Assembly: GCA_030180075.1 (NCBI GenBank)
Contig: JASNJN010000015.1
Location: 1-32,117, forward strand
DNA: 32,117 nt
Direction: 5' to 3'
Origin: Mikrocytos mackini
Taxonomy: Eukaryota > Endomyxa > Ascetosporea > Mikrocytida > Mikrocytiidae
Below, piece after piece: positions 10,429 through 18,771 of this stretch (its first letter is position 1; each line of letters begins with the position of its first letter). The translations under genes were made by a program, and so were the position numbers. Below the pieces are notes generated by a model. That model searched no databases and was not told the DNA's origin. It worked only from the letters and a program-made list of their open reading frames with translations.

Positions 10429-10512
10429 TAAGTTATTTTCGAGAATAAAAATCTGTTTTATAAATTGGTTGTATTTTGTAAACATTATTGACAAGTTTTT
10501 AACACATTTTAG

Positions 10513-11082
10513 TTAGTTATTTGTTTCCGGGATTGATTTTATATTTTTATATTGCGCCGCTTTTAAAAAGTATGCATGTTTTTCGTCTTTAGTAAGACCC
10601 CTCCACGCTTTTCCTAACATAGCCCCAATTTCTTTAAATGGTTTTGTAGGATACATTTCTTTTAGTAGCACACGTTGCTCCATACAGTAAATCATGTAGG
10701 AGTTAACAGGTTTTTCCTTTTTTATTGAAGACTTTTTTCGATGTACACTTACATGACTGTTAGCTATACGCTTTGCGTACGCATCGTGGTATATATAGTC
10801 GTCCCAATTCTCGTAGGCATTTAAACCGTATTTTTCGTTGTAAGCTTCAAATTTAAATTTCTGAGCAGAGCACAAATCTTCTAATCTGAACACACCAAAA
10901 CAATGCCCACACTGATATGACGAAGCGTTTTCTTTTAGTAGCATGAAGCTTTTACAGTCTGTGCAAACGAATGATATAGTCTGTGGAATGCGCATAACAG
11001 ACGAACAACTACCACATTTCACCAAATCACACTCTACAGCCGTATCCTGTTCTATAAAGCATATATAGCAAGTGAATTTCAT
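10513..11082 (-). CDS. zinc-ribbon plus HMG-box protein
   Basis: This 189-residue protein is probably nuclear and DNA-binding. The N-terminal 62 residues hold four CxxC knuckles (C5/C8, C23/C26, C40/C43, C58/C61). The spacings of 13 and 14 residues between successive pairs resemble LSD1-type zinc fingers or chained zinc ribbons. A linker with basic patches (HRKKSSIKKEK) precedes a clear HMG box at about residues 122-182. That box includes KPVNSYMIYCMEQRVLLKE, FKEIGAMLGKAW and LTKDEKHAYFLKA, matching the family pattern of an N-terminal Pro, the first-helix aromatics and the conserved GxxW. HMG boxes bend DNA in the minor groove. The zinc module could bind protein or nucleic acid. The heptamer AAATTTC on the coding strand (11094-11100) lies 11 bases before the ATG. 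It is the most downstream of four genes on the same strand. Confidence 0.88.
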   Translation of the reverse strand: MKFTCYICFIEQDTAVECDLVKCGSCSSVMRIPQTISFVCTDCKSFMLLKENASSYQCGHCFGVFRLEDLCSAQKFKFEAYNEKYGLNAYENWDDYIYHDAYAKRIANSHVSVHRKKSSIKKEKPVNSYMIYCMEQRVLLKEMYPTKPFKEIGAMLGKAWRGLTKDEKHAYFLKAAQYKNIKSIPETNN

Positions 11083-11498
11083 TGTACAAGTTCGAAATTT
11101 ATTTCTTAAGACTAAAAAAAATTAAATTGAATTCAACTTTCAGAGATTTATACAACTAAACACTTTACAAATTAAATTATTAACCCCCAAAGTGTAAAGC
11201 AACACAATTTAGACACATTTCTGGAAGTTGAGTAAAAATAGAGTTTATTTTGGAAACATCAAAATCAACACCCAAGTTTCCAGTCTAAAATTACAAAACA
11301 ACATGTTTCAATTTTATAATATTATATTGACTTTATTGTAATTTATATAATTATATAATTACAATGTCAATTATTATATTCTTAAATTTGTATATCATTT
11401 CCATTTCCCGTTTATAATGATTCTCATCTAATTTCCCATCTAAATATATATTAATAAGTTTGTTTATTTTATAAAGAACATTCTTGTGTTTATGGTTT
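11083..11498. other. intergenic, AT-rich
   Basis: 416 bases separate two minus-strand genes. The AAATTTC heptamer close to the HMG-box gene start (11094-11100) is the only signal seen. There is a local near-palindrome, AATTATATAATTATATAATT, around 11341-11360. Confidence 0.5.
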
Positions 11499-14400
11499 TT
11501 ATACACACCCAAAGAAAGCTATGAAGAAGTCTGTTGATGCAGTTATTTTACTGTCTTCTGCTTCTAAACTACATAGCATATCTCCCACAGCCATAAAAGG
11601 CCTTAATATGCTATTTTCGATTCCTTTATCCATTTCTGCAACATTTACTGTACTTCTTAAGTTTCCCTTTTTATTACTACTTGTTGTTTTCATTTGTAAG
11701 CTTCTACTGTGTGAGTTTTTAAGCTTCATAATCTCATAAAAAGCAATAATCGAAGAAAGAATGTATTTCTCCAAGTCTTCATACTTTTCTCCTAAAACAC
11801 AGTCTAAAAACTTATCAATGATATTTTCCAAAATTCTGGTGATGAAATTATAATTGTAAATTTCGTTTGAATGTGCAGTTAGATCCACTTTATAGTATAC
11901 GTTTAAAAACTCTCTAAAGTTATCTTTAAGCATATTAAATGCGAACCGTTCTTTTCCAAAGGTGTCACTGAAAGGCACGTAAATAATATCGTTTAGCACA
12001 GTTTCGTAGTTGCTCTTTTGTATTTTGAGCAGTTGTGTAATGTATAACTGGACGATTATTCTAAGTTCGAAGTCAGCTTTACAGAATACAAGTTCTATAA
12101 CTCTTTTGGATTCTGATCTGGGAACCAAGATTGAACTTTCATAAAGAAAAATTAAGCTTTTTATAATGTACTTTGTATTTTCTATGTCTGTGTACGGAAT
12201 GTACACTTTGGCAGCTCTTTTAATAAAAGTAAGAAGGCTAGAAAGAATGAAACTAAAGTTCAGATACAAGTACTTACTTGAAAGAAGTTTGTAAAGTTCC
12301 TTTATGAGCACTTTAAGAAGTAAGTTAAGTTCTTTATTGGTGTATATTAGTTTTATATTGTCAGGCGTAATAAGAATACTAGCAGTTTTATTTAAAGTGC
12401 TTAATATGGTCTCTAAACGTGCAGTTAATAAAGAGTACATTCTTTCGTCTTTTTGTACAATGTTCATGTATTTTACTAAAAGTACGAAGTTATACAGTAC
12501 ACTTCTAGTTACTTCTTTGTTCTCACTTGAATTAGAAATGTTGTTTGGATTAAACAGCCACTTTAGTATTACATTTAAAACGTCATTTTTAATGTTGTTG
12601 TAATTTAGTTCTTTGAATACATATAAAAGTAAGTCTGTAACAGGGTAATTGTTTATTGCATTCTTTCTTAATAATTCCACTATTGTGTTGTTTGGATTGG
12701 TTTTAATATAGAAAACAACCCACTTTTTCAATAATTTTGAAGTTTCATTTGAAATCAATGCAAATTTTGTACTATTGTTTATTAGTACGTTTTCTATTGT
12801 ATTCAAAGCTTCTTTGTTTAAGTATTTAATTGTTTCTGTATGTTTACTGTAATTTATTACGCTCATAACTTTATTAAACATTTTCTTTATTTCAGATATA
12901 TAATAAATGTCTATACTTTTATCTTTTAAATTGTTAACTTTTTTAAGTAGTGCATAAGTTGTCATTATAATTGGGTCGTAAAGTGTATTAGTGTACTGAT
13001 TCGTTAAGTACAATTTCGCGAACTTTACATTTAAGTTTTCCGAGTCTGTTACTTTGAGTGTTTGATATTCGTTGAAGTGAATGTGCTTTAAACGAAGAAA
13101 GATATACAGAATTGTGTTGTCGCTTAACTTTGCCTCGCATAGTTTTTTCTTTATTGAACTTTGTACTGAACTGGTTTCGAATTGGTAAATAGAATTTATG
13201 AAGTCTAAGACAATAAAAATGTTGTTGAAATAAAACTGTAAAATAAAGTTTATATTTAAAAGAACGGCTAGAATGATCTTTCTTTTGTTTGACTTTTTGT
13301 TGTAGTATATGTTTGTAAGTTTGTTTATTATTTTGTAATAAAGGTCCAAGTTCAGTGTTTTGTTCTTTTGTTCGTTAAGCATCTTTATTTTAATTTGAAT
13401 GATCTTTTCTATTTGTAATAAGTTTAACATACTGTTATTAAGAAGTTGTTCTTCGTCTTCTAGAATGTTAAAACCAAGGCATAAAATACAAAAGTCTATT
13501 ATGGAAGGTTTGTTGTAGGATTTGTTTAGAAAAGTAACGCATTGGTTAACAGTCGTTTTTAAGAGAACATTATATTCTAGTTCCAAACCTTTATTTTGGA
13601 ATAGCTTTGTAATTAAAGTGAGAACGTGTACGAAGTTTTCGCTGTATTGTGAAGAAAGAATGTTTGTAGATCCTTTAAAAGTGAATATTATTAATAGTTC
13701 TACTTCGTCTTTAAAAAAGGAAAGGGCGTGTATAGAAAATAAATGTTTGAAAAAGTTTGAGGCTAAACTTTGAGATCGAAACGTCTCTTCCAAAAGTCGT
13801 TTTGTAAGTTCCTTTACTTTAGCTTCTTTTAAAGTGTAGTCCAAATTTAAAAGTGACTGAAGAAATATTTGAATGTATTTTTTAGGATTGTCTTTGTGGA
13901 ATGTTACTAAATCGATAAAGTTATCTATGTTAATATCTACGCCGTACAATTCTCTATCGTCTCTTATGAATGCAAACGGACTTTCCTTGCCAGTTTTTAG
14001 TGGCTTTATTGTTTTAGTTCTTTTGTTTGAGTTCTCTTTATTGGCAGTCTTTGTGTTTGGTAATATGAATACTTTGTTGATTAAATAATAACTTACTAAG
14101 TCTGAAAACATTGTTGTTATTTGTCTGTGGTGTTTTACGGGGAATTCGTCCATTATTGATTTGTACAAAGAAACAAACTGGAACATATCCGACTTAGAAA
14201 TGGAACTGCTTTCATCAAAAGGATAAAAGTAACTATTCTGAGTGGATTTAAAAGAGTTATTTTTGATAATTGTAGTTGTAGAATGTTCAGAAAGAAGTTT
14301 CGAAAGCAGTGAATTGAAAGCGTTGGTAAGGGAAGAAGAAATAGCCTCTAATTGGGTCAGTTTGAAAGTGTTAAGGAAATTTGTTGAAAGAATGAGGTTT

Positions 14401-14756
14401 ATAACGTGTGAGTTTTCTTGGAATAAGATTAAGAAGTGCGAAGGAGAGGAGTTGTAGCCGTGAATTAACTCGTGGACTACTTTTATGGTGAGGAAAGATA
14501 TCTCGGCGGTCTTTGCACTGAATGAAGCTTGGTCGCTTGAAGATGTGTCAATGGATTGCTTTAGGGCGGTTAACTTTTCTAAATACGAATAAGAGGAAGA
14601 ATCAAAACTTTTGGAAATTTTTGGTTTTGATGGTGAGAATTCCAATTGTAATAAAGAAGGTGTCGCGTGCTTATCTTTAAGTGCCTGGGGCTTGCTAGCG
14701 GTTCTGGATAAAATAGGTTTCATTGGTGATTTTAAATCAAAAAGTGTTTTTTTCAT
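11499..14756 (-). CDS. large helical protein of unknown function
   Basis: This is an uninterrupted 1085-residue ORF that I do not recognise. The first 75 residues are basic and Ser/Thr/Pro-rich, with several proline-directed sites (LKSPMK, ATPSLL, FSPSKPK), as in tails phosphorylated by cyclin-dependent kinases. The rest is almost entirely predicted helix made of Leu/Ile/Asn/Lys-rich segments, with no transmembrane stretch, signal peptide or catalytic motif that I can see. This looks like an armadillo/HEAT-type scaffold. Residues around 1025-1045 are a short basic Ser-rich stretch. The composition (many Asn, Lys, Ile) follows the AT-rich host, and codons favour A/T. Two copies of AAATTTC on the coding strand lie within 17 bases of the ATG, supporting this start. 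A nuclear or mitotic scaffold role is a guess from the tail only. Confidence 0.85.
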   Translation of the reverse strand: MKKTLFDLKSPMKPILSRTASKPQALKDKHATPSLLQLEFSPSKPKISKSFDSSSYSYLEKLTALKQSIDTSSSDQASFSAKTAEISFLTIKVVHELIHGYNSSPSHFLILFQENSHVINLILSTNFLNTFKLTQLEAISSSLTNAFNSLLSKLLSEHSTTTIIKNNSFKSTQNSYFYPFDESSSISKSDMFQFVSLYKSIMDEFPVKHHRQITTMFSDLVSYYLINKVFILPNTKTANKENSNKRTKTIKPLKTGKESPFAFIRDDRELYGVDINIDNFIDLVTFHKDNPKKYIQIFLQSLLNLDYTLKEAKVKELTKRLLEETFRSQSLASNFFKHLFSIHALSFFKDEVELLIIFTFKGSTNILSSQYSENFVHVLTLITKLFQNKGLELEYNVLLKTTVNQCVTFLNKSYNKPSIIDFCILCLGFNILEDEEQLLNNSMLNLLQIEKIIQIKIKMLNEQKNKTLNLDLYYKIINKLTNIYYNKKSNKRKIILAVLLNINFILQFYFNNIFIVLDFINSIYQFETSSVQSSIKKKLCEAKLSDNTILYIFLRLKHIHFNEYQTLKVTDSENLNVKFAKLYLTNQYTNTLYDPIIMTTYALLKKVNNLKDKSIDIYYISEIKKMFNKVMSVINYSKHTETIKYLNKEALNTIENVLINNSTKFALISNETSKLLKKWVVFYIKTNPNNTIVELLRKNAINNYPVTDLLLYVFKELNYNNIKNDVLNVILKWLFNPNNISNSSENKEVTRSVLYNFVLLVKYMNIVQKDERMYSLLTARLETILSTLNKTASILITPDNIKLIYTNKELNLLLKVLIKELYKLLSSKYLYLNFSFILSSLLTFIKRAAKVYIPYTDIENTKYIIKSLIFLYESSILVPRSESKRVIELVFCKADFELRIIVQLYITQLLKIQKSNYETVLNDIIYVPFSDTFGKERFAFNMLKDNFREFLNVYYKVDLTAHSNEIYNYNFITRILENIIDKFLDCVLGEKYEDLEKYILSSIIAFYEIMKLKNSHSRSLQMKTTSSNKKGNLRSTVNVAEMDKGIENSILRPFMAVGDMLCSLEAEDSKITASTDFFIAFFGCV

Positions 14757-14773
14757 GAAATTTCGTGAAATTT
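14757..14773 (-). promoter_or_regulatory. tandem AAATTTC start-proximal motif
   Basis: On the coding strand AAATTTC occurs twice (14767-14773 and 14757-14763), the second ending directly at the ATG of the 1085-residue gene. An exact copy sits 11 bases before the HMG-box gene start (11094-11100). A one-base variant lies before the phosphatase start (16072-16078). AAATTT-like signals next to start codons have been described in microsporidia. Confidence 0.45.
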
Positions 14774-14924
14774 TTACCGTTTCGATAATATACGCACAAA
14801 ATAACCTTTCATACTTTAAACAACGTCAATTGGCACCATTTCAACAAATTTAATTACTTCTATATCTATTTATCCCTTCCATATCAATTAGTTATTTTTA
14901 GTTACTACCAAACTATTATTTTAT

Positions 14925-16070
14925 TTACCCAGAGCTACTATCTTCCTCCGACTCCTCACTACTATCCAAATCTGCTATATTCCCCAACTGAGTCTGTCCT
15001 CTTGTATATTTTATTGGAAACTCATCAACAAAATTATTCATCATCAAATATCTTATAAACTTATGTATAAACAAATACTGTTCCACATTTTCGACCATTC
15101 CTTTCCTTTGCATTCTAAGTCCTAAAACAGTGTTGAACACGTCCACACTGTTTCCCCTCGAGTAGTTCGTCAATTGCAGAGATATCTTATGGATAAGCTG
15201 GTCGATAGCAACGAACGTGCCCGTTCTTCCCACCCCCGCTCTACAATGAATTAAAACGGTAATTTTCTGCGATTTGTTAACCACATATAAATACTTGTAC
15301 ATAGTCTCGTACAGATATTTATACTCTGCGTACAAGTTGTGGTTTGGAATACCTTTATCAGGCCAGTTCTTGTACTGTATAAGCGCTATAGTCCTTTCTT
15401 TCATGGTCTCCATGTTTCTAAGTATAATGCTTCGGATTATTATGCCTGGTTCGCTCCTTTGGAATTCGGTTGGGTTGAAATTTTTGTTTATTCTAATTGT
15501 TTTCTTTAACTCGACTTCTAAATCATATTTGTCAAAGACCATTTTGTAGTTGTTATTCTCTTTTCTCTTTATTCTGTAAATGCCGTGCTTTCGGAACTCT
15601 TCGTCTTGTGCTGGGGAAGTTTTGGTGGGCCAGTAGTTGCATACGTCGCCCTTGTCGTCACAAAGCATGACCATCAAAAGAACGTTCTGCTCGGAAATCA
15701 TCTTCCAGAAGTCGGGAATCATTGATATTTTTGGGGCTTGTGAACAAATGTAGCGGAAGGTGTGCCCGTGTACGACGTTGGCATTCATGTAGTGAGAGTC
15801 TTCAGAGTGGTCGTTGGAATCAAAACCGTAAGTTTTTAAACGGACGGCTGTCTTCTTGGGTACTGGAAGAATGTCAGCGAAACGATCCCTGTTTGGGTCG
15901 TATTTTAACTCAGAACCTACTGACTCGGTGTAAAAGGAAGAATTATCGCAGAAATCCTGAAGATGCTCGAAATCGTCTTTGGCTCGCTCGGTTATGTATT
16001 CCAAGTTCTCAATTTGCTTAGATGAGAAGACAGCGCATGATATTGACTTAGATTGAACTGGTGACCACAT
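14925..16070 (-). CDS. classical protein tyrosine phosphatase
   Basis: This 381-residue enzyme is predicted to remove phosphate from phosphotyrosine in proteins. One classical PTP domain spans about residues 30-345. Visible motifs in order are HYMNANVVHG (substrate loop, about 93-102), SQAPK..PDFWKMI (110-125), CNYWP (144-148), the WPD loop NWPDKGIP (235-242), the signature IHCRAGVGRTGTF with Cys276 and Arg282, and the Q loop GMVENVEQY with Gln331. All catalytic residues are present, so activity is likely. The usual KNRY motif is altered to RDRF. No signal peptide or membrane segment is seen, so it is probably cytosolic or nuclear. The C-terminus ends in an acidic, Ser-rich tail (SSEESEEDSSSG). 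A local duplication, YKYLYETMYKYLY, lies at 250-262. The gene starts only 168 bases from the start of the next gene downstream (11499-14756). Confidence 0.95.
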   Translation of the reverse strand: MWSPVQSKSISCAVFSSKQIENLEYITERAKDDFEHLQDFCDNSSFYTESVGSELKYDPNRDRFADILPVPKKTAVRLKTYGFDSNDHSEDSHYMNANVVHGHTFRYICSQAPKISMIPDFWKMISEQNVLLMVMLCDDKGDVCNYWPTKTSPAQDEEFRKHGIYRIKRKENNNYKMVFDKYDLEVELKKTIRINKNFNPTEFQRSEPGIIIRSIILRNMETMKERTIALIQYKNWPDKGIPNHNLYAEYKYLYETMYKYLYVVNKSQKITVLIHCRAGVGRTGTFVAIDQLIHKISLQLTNYSRGNSVDVFNTVLGLRMQRKGMVENVEQYLFIHKFIRYLMMNNFVDEFPIKYTRGQTQLGNIADLDSSEESEEDSSSG

Positions 16071-16326
16071 AGAAATTATTAGAAATCGAAAAGTTAAATT
16101 TGTGAAAATGTATTTACATACTTATCGTACTGCACATAGTTTTAAGTATTCTAAATGACGAAGCATATAAATTAACCAAACTTTAACCTATAAATTCTAT
16201 AATAAAGTTTTTCGTATTGTTTTAATTTCAAATTTCATTTTTGGATATTCTGTTCAATGTTTAGTCGTTTTACAAAGTCACATTATAAATATCCAATGTC
16301 CAAAATGAACTATTAAATTTATTTAT

Positions 16327-17514
16327 TTACAAAACTCCAACAAAGAGTCCATCTAGCATTACCACAATTCTATTAAATCCATTTAATATATTACACAAAA
16401 CCGCCAATGTTTTACTTTTTATTGAAATGTTGCGCCATTCGTTATTTGTTCTTTGCGCAAATTCCCTTTTTATGTATTTAACCATTAACCATAAACGGAA
16501 CCTTGTTTCTCTTAATTGATGTTTCATTCTAAATTTGTTTTCTTCGTTTAATTCTTTTATTTCTTTAACATTTTTAGCTATTTTATCTGAAATAATATTT
16601 TTTATTGCAATTTCATTCATTCCTTTGTAAATAGAATTTCTTTTTTCATTGAAAAGTAAACAAATTAATCCTACTTTGTCGGGCACATAATTGTCGTGTT
16701 TATATTCGATTTTGATTTTAGTTTTAAGTTCAAAATCTACGTTTTTAATGTCTTTGAATTTATCTATTTGTTCTTTTAACGTGTCTGTCGATACGAGGAA
16801 TAAATGCTCATTGTTGATATTTTCTTCGATATCTTTGAGAGTGTTTTCAACGACTGGCAATAAGTGCTGTTTCACGTGCGTAATTTTACCCAATTTAACT
16901 TGTAGGGTTTTTAATCTTTTTGTTATAAAGAAGCGGGCGTTAAGAATGTTGTTTGTTGTGATTCTTTTTTGAAGTTTTAAACAATAAGCGACAGAATCTG
17001 TTATAGATTTGACCGAAGTGGTGATATGTTCTATAGTATCGATGCTCTGTTCAATCGTGGAGAGATTTTCAAGAATTATCCTTTTGAGTGATAAGTCGAA
17101 GATGTTGTAGTTTTCAATGGATTTTATACGGAATATGAAGGCTGTAAATAAAAGTCCGTAAATATAATTGTTAGAGTGTAGAATCAAATCTTCGAGGTCG
17201 TCCAAAGACATCGTGTACCGTATGTCAGATTCGAAGAAAAGTGAAAATTCTTCATTTTCAAAATTTAAAATTTTGGAAAACGAACTTAATTTCAAAAATA
17301 ACTCCTCGTACATTTTATTAGGAAAACAAGATTTAAAAACGCTATTTGTTATGTCTTCTGTTTCTGTGTATATTTTTGAGGAATTTTGTAGGTTGGTTAG
17401 CGCATTCATTTGTTTAATATGAAAACGTAAAGATTCTATTATTTTTTGTTTATGATCAATCATAATCACAGAGCAAAGAAATAACAAATTTGACAATTGT
17501 ATGTAAATTTTCAT
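16327..17514 (-). CDS. putative secreted helical protein, unknown
   Basis: This 395-residue ORF is not recognised. The N-terminus (MKIYIQLSNLLFLCSVIM) looks like a signal peptide or short membrane anchor of about 17 residues. If translation began at the second ATG (residue 18), that segment would be lost. The remainder is mostly helical and Lys/Asn/Ile/Glu-rich, with coiled-coil-like stretches around 140-240 and 300-345. The last 20 residues (FNRIVVMLDGLFVGVL) are hydrophobic and could be a weak membrane or lipid-attachment tail. Cysteines are few. It is the first of the run of four minus-strand genes and is 256 bases from the phosphatase start. Lineage-specific secreted proteins of this style are common in microsporidia, but the role here is unknown. 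Confidence 0.75.
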   Translation of the reverse strand: MKIYIQLSNLLFLCSVIMIDHKQKIIESLRFHIKQMNALTNLQNSSKIYTETEDITNSVFKSCFPNKMYEELFLKLSSFSKILNFENEEFSLFFESDIRYTMSLDDLEDLILHSNNYIYGLLFTAFIFRIKSIENYNIFDLSLKRIILENLSTIEQSIDTIEHITTSVKSITDSVAYCLKLQKRITTNNILNARFFITKRLKTLQVKLGKITHVKQHLLPVVENTLKDIEENINNEHLFLVSTDTLKEQIDKFKDIKNVDFELKTKIKIEYKHDNYVPDKVGLICLLFNEKRNSIYKGMNEIAIKNIISDKIAKNVKEIKELNEENKFRMKHQLRETRFRLWLMVKYIKREFAQRTNNEWRNISIKSKTLAVLCNILNGFNRIVVMLDGLFVGVL

Positions 17515-17751
17515 TTTAAATTAAAAAATAAAGCAATTGCTCATTTATAAACTCATTCTTTCAAGTTTATAAGTTGATCAAAGAAATTCGAAGACAACTG
17601 TATTTTAAGATCCCTGTAGATATGCAAGTAAATATAATTTTTTAATTATTTATAAACTAGTGACTTAACTTTGATGATAAAATAATATTTATTTTATTTT
17701 GTTATTTCAATGATGTCATCCGCATATGATGCTATTCTCTTACGTCATGGC
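17515..17751. other. intergenic, AT-rich
   Basis: 237 bases lie between the secreted-protein gene and the second family A MITE. No ORF or structure is recognised. Confidence 0.5.
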
Positions 17752-17951
17752 TAGAGTTCAGAATATATGTGACAAAACTTATGGTCAAATGTTTTGGGCG
17801 GAATTCGACACAAAATCCTTTATAAATTCGGAGAAATTTTTAGGTATTCCATATCTGAGTATCCTTTAATTCCCAAATTTCCTTTATAATTAATAAAAAT
17901 CACATATTTTCCACATATTTGATCGTTTTTGTTACTATTTTCCTAACCCTA
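17752..17951 (-). mobile_element. hAT-type MITE, family A copy 2 (inverted)
   Basis: This 200-bp element is related over its full length to the reverse complement of copy 1 (6402-6603). It shares ACTCAGATATGG, ATACCTAAAAATTT and TTTATAAAGGATTTT. The termini are TAGAGTTCAG and CTAACCCTA, more worn than in the other copies. The flanking 8-mers GTCATGGC and GTTATTAT match at only four positions. This copy therefore looks older. Confidence 0.82.
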
Positions 17952-18026
17952 GTTATTATTAGGGCAACCCAAAATCTAATAATTCAAAAATATTATTTTA
18001 AATCAGGATAAAATTAGAGATTGGAC

Positions 18027-18083
18027 ACTTGGAAAATGGACGAATATTCGAAGCACGATTTTCCAAGTAGACGAATATTCGAA
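18027..18083. repeat. interleaved inverted and direct repeat
   Basis: An 11-bp inverted pair (ACTTGGAAAAT at 18027-18037, ATTTTCCAAGT at 18058-18068) alternates with a 14-bp direct repeat (GACGAATATTCGAA at 18039-18052 and 18070-18083). The core of the direct repeat, CGAATATTCG, is itself palindromic. It could be a protein-binding site cluster or a transposon-end remnant. Confidence 0.6.
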
Positions 18084-18563
18084 TAATCTTCAGAATTTCG
18101 AAATGTCTTAATAATATATTGAAATTTTTTTAATAAATTTATTTTAAATATTGATTTCGTCATTCTGGTGATTAAAACTAAATTTTGCATGTCTTTTTTT
18201 TATTCTACTCCAGAATTTAATTTTTTGACATCAAAAAATACTTTTCAAACAAAATAGGAATTTATAATTGACATTTTTTTGTTTTAAATTTTAAATTTTA
18301 ACTTAATTATTATGTAATGTATTATATTGATACATTTGTCTAGTTAAATATGTTTATAAATACCATTTTCAAAATTTGGTTGTTTTTTATATTTTCAAAT
18401 TTTAAATGTTGTGTGATGCTTTTTGGTGTTATATATATTATTACTAGGGTTTAAATCATTATTTTGTAAATCAAAAATGTTACAAATGTTTCTAATAAAG
18501 ATATTGTTAAACCCACAGATCTTAAAATTTAAATTTCCCAATTAAGTTCTGATTTCTCATTAC

Positions 18564-18763
18564 TAGGGGTCGGAAAATATATGACAAAAAATCGGCAAAT
18601 ATATGATTATATATGATTTTGCCAAAATCTAATTATAATTTCAAATTTTCAATAAAATAAAATATATGAATTCCTTAAAATTGGAGTAATTATAGGTGAA
18701 AATTTCCCAGAAATTTGGCAAAAATATATGATTTGTACCAAATCACATATTTTCCGACCCCTA
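18564..18763 (+). mobile_element. hAT-type MITE, family A copy 3
   Basis: This 200-bp element has termini TAGGGGTCGGAAAATATATG and its inverted partner ending CCGACCCCTA. A perfect 8-bp target duplication, CTCATTAC, is at 18556-18563 and 18764-18771. Its interior diverges from copies 1 and 2, but size, termini and the subterminal ATATATGA/ATATGTGA-type motifs are shared. It is best seen as a subfamily with its own intact ends. Confidence 0.88.
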
Positions 18764-18771
18764 CTCATTAC

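Noticed and set aside
12304-12603. Plus-strand ORFs opposite the 1085-residue gene
   Set aside because: They mirror the long minus-strand gene and have compositions expected of antisense frames.
17957-17970. TAGGGCAACCC as the start of another hAT element
   Set aside because: No inverted partner GGGTTGCCCTA was found downstream in the window.
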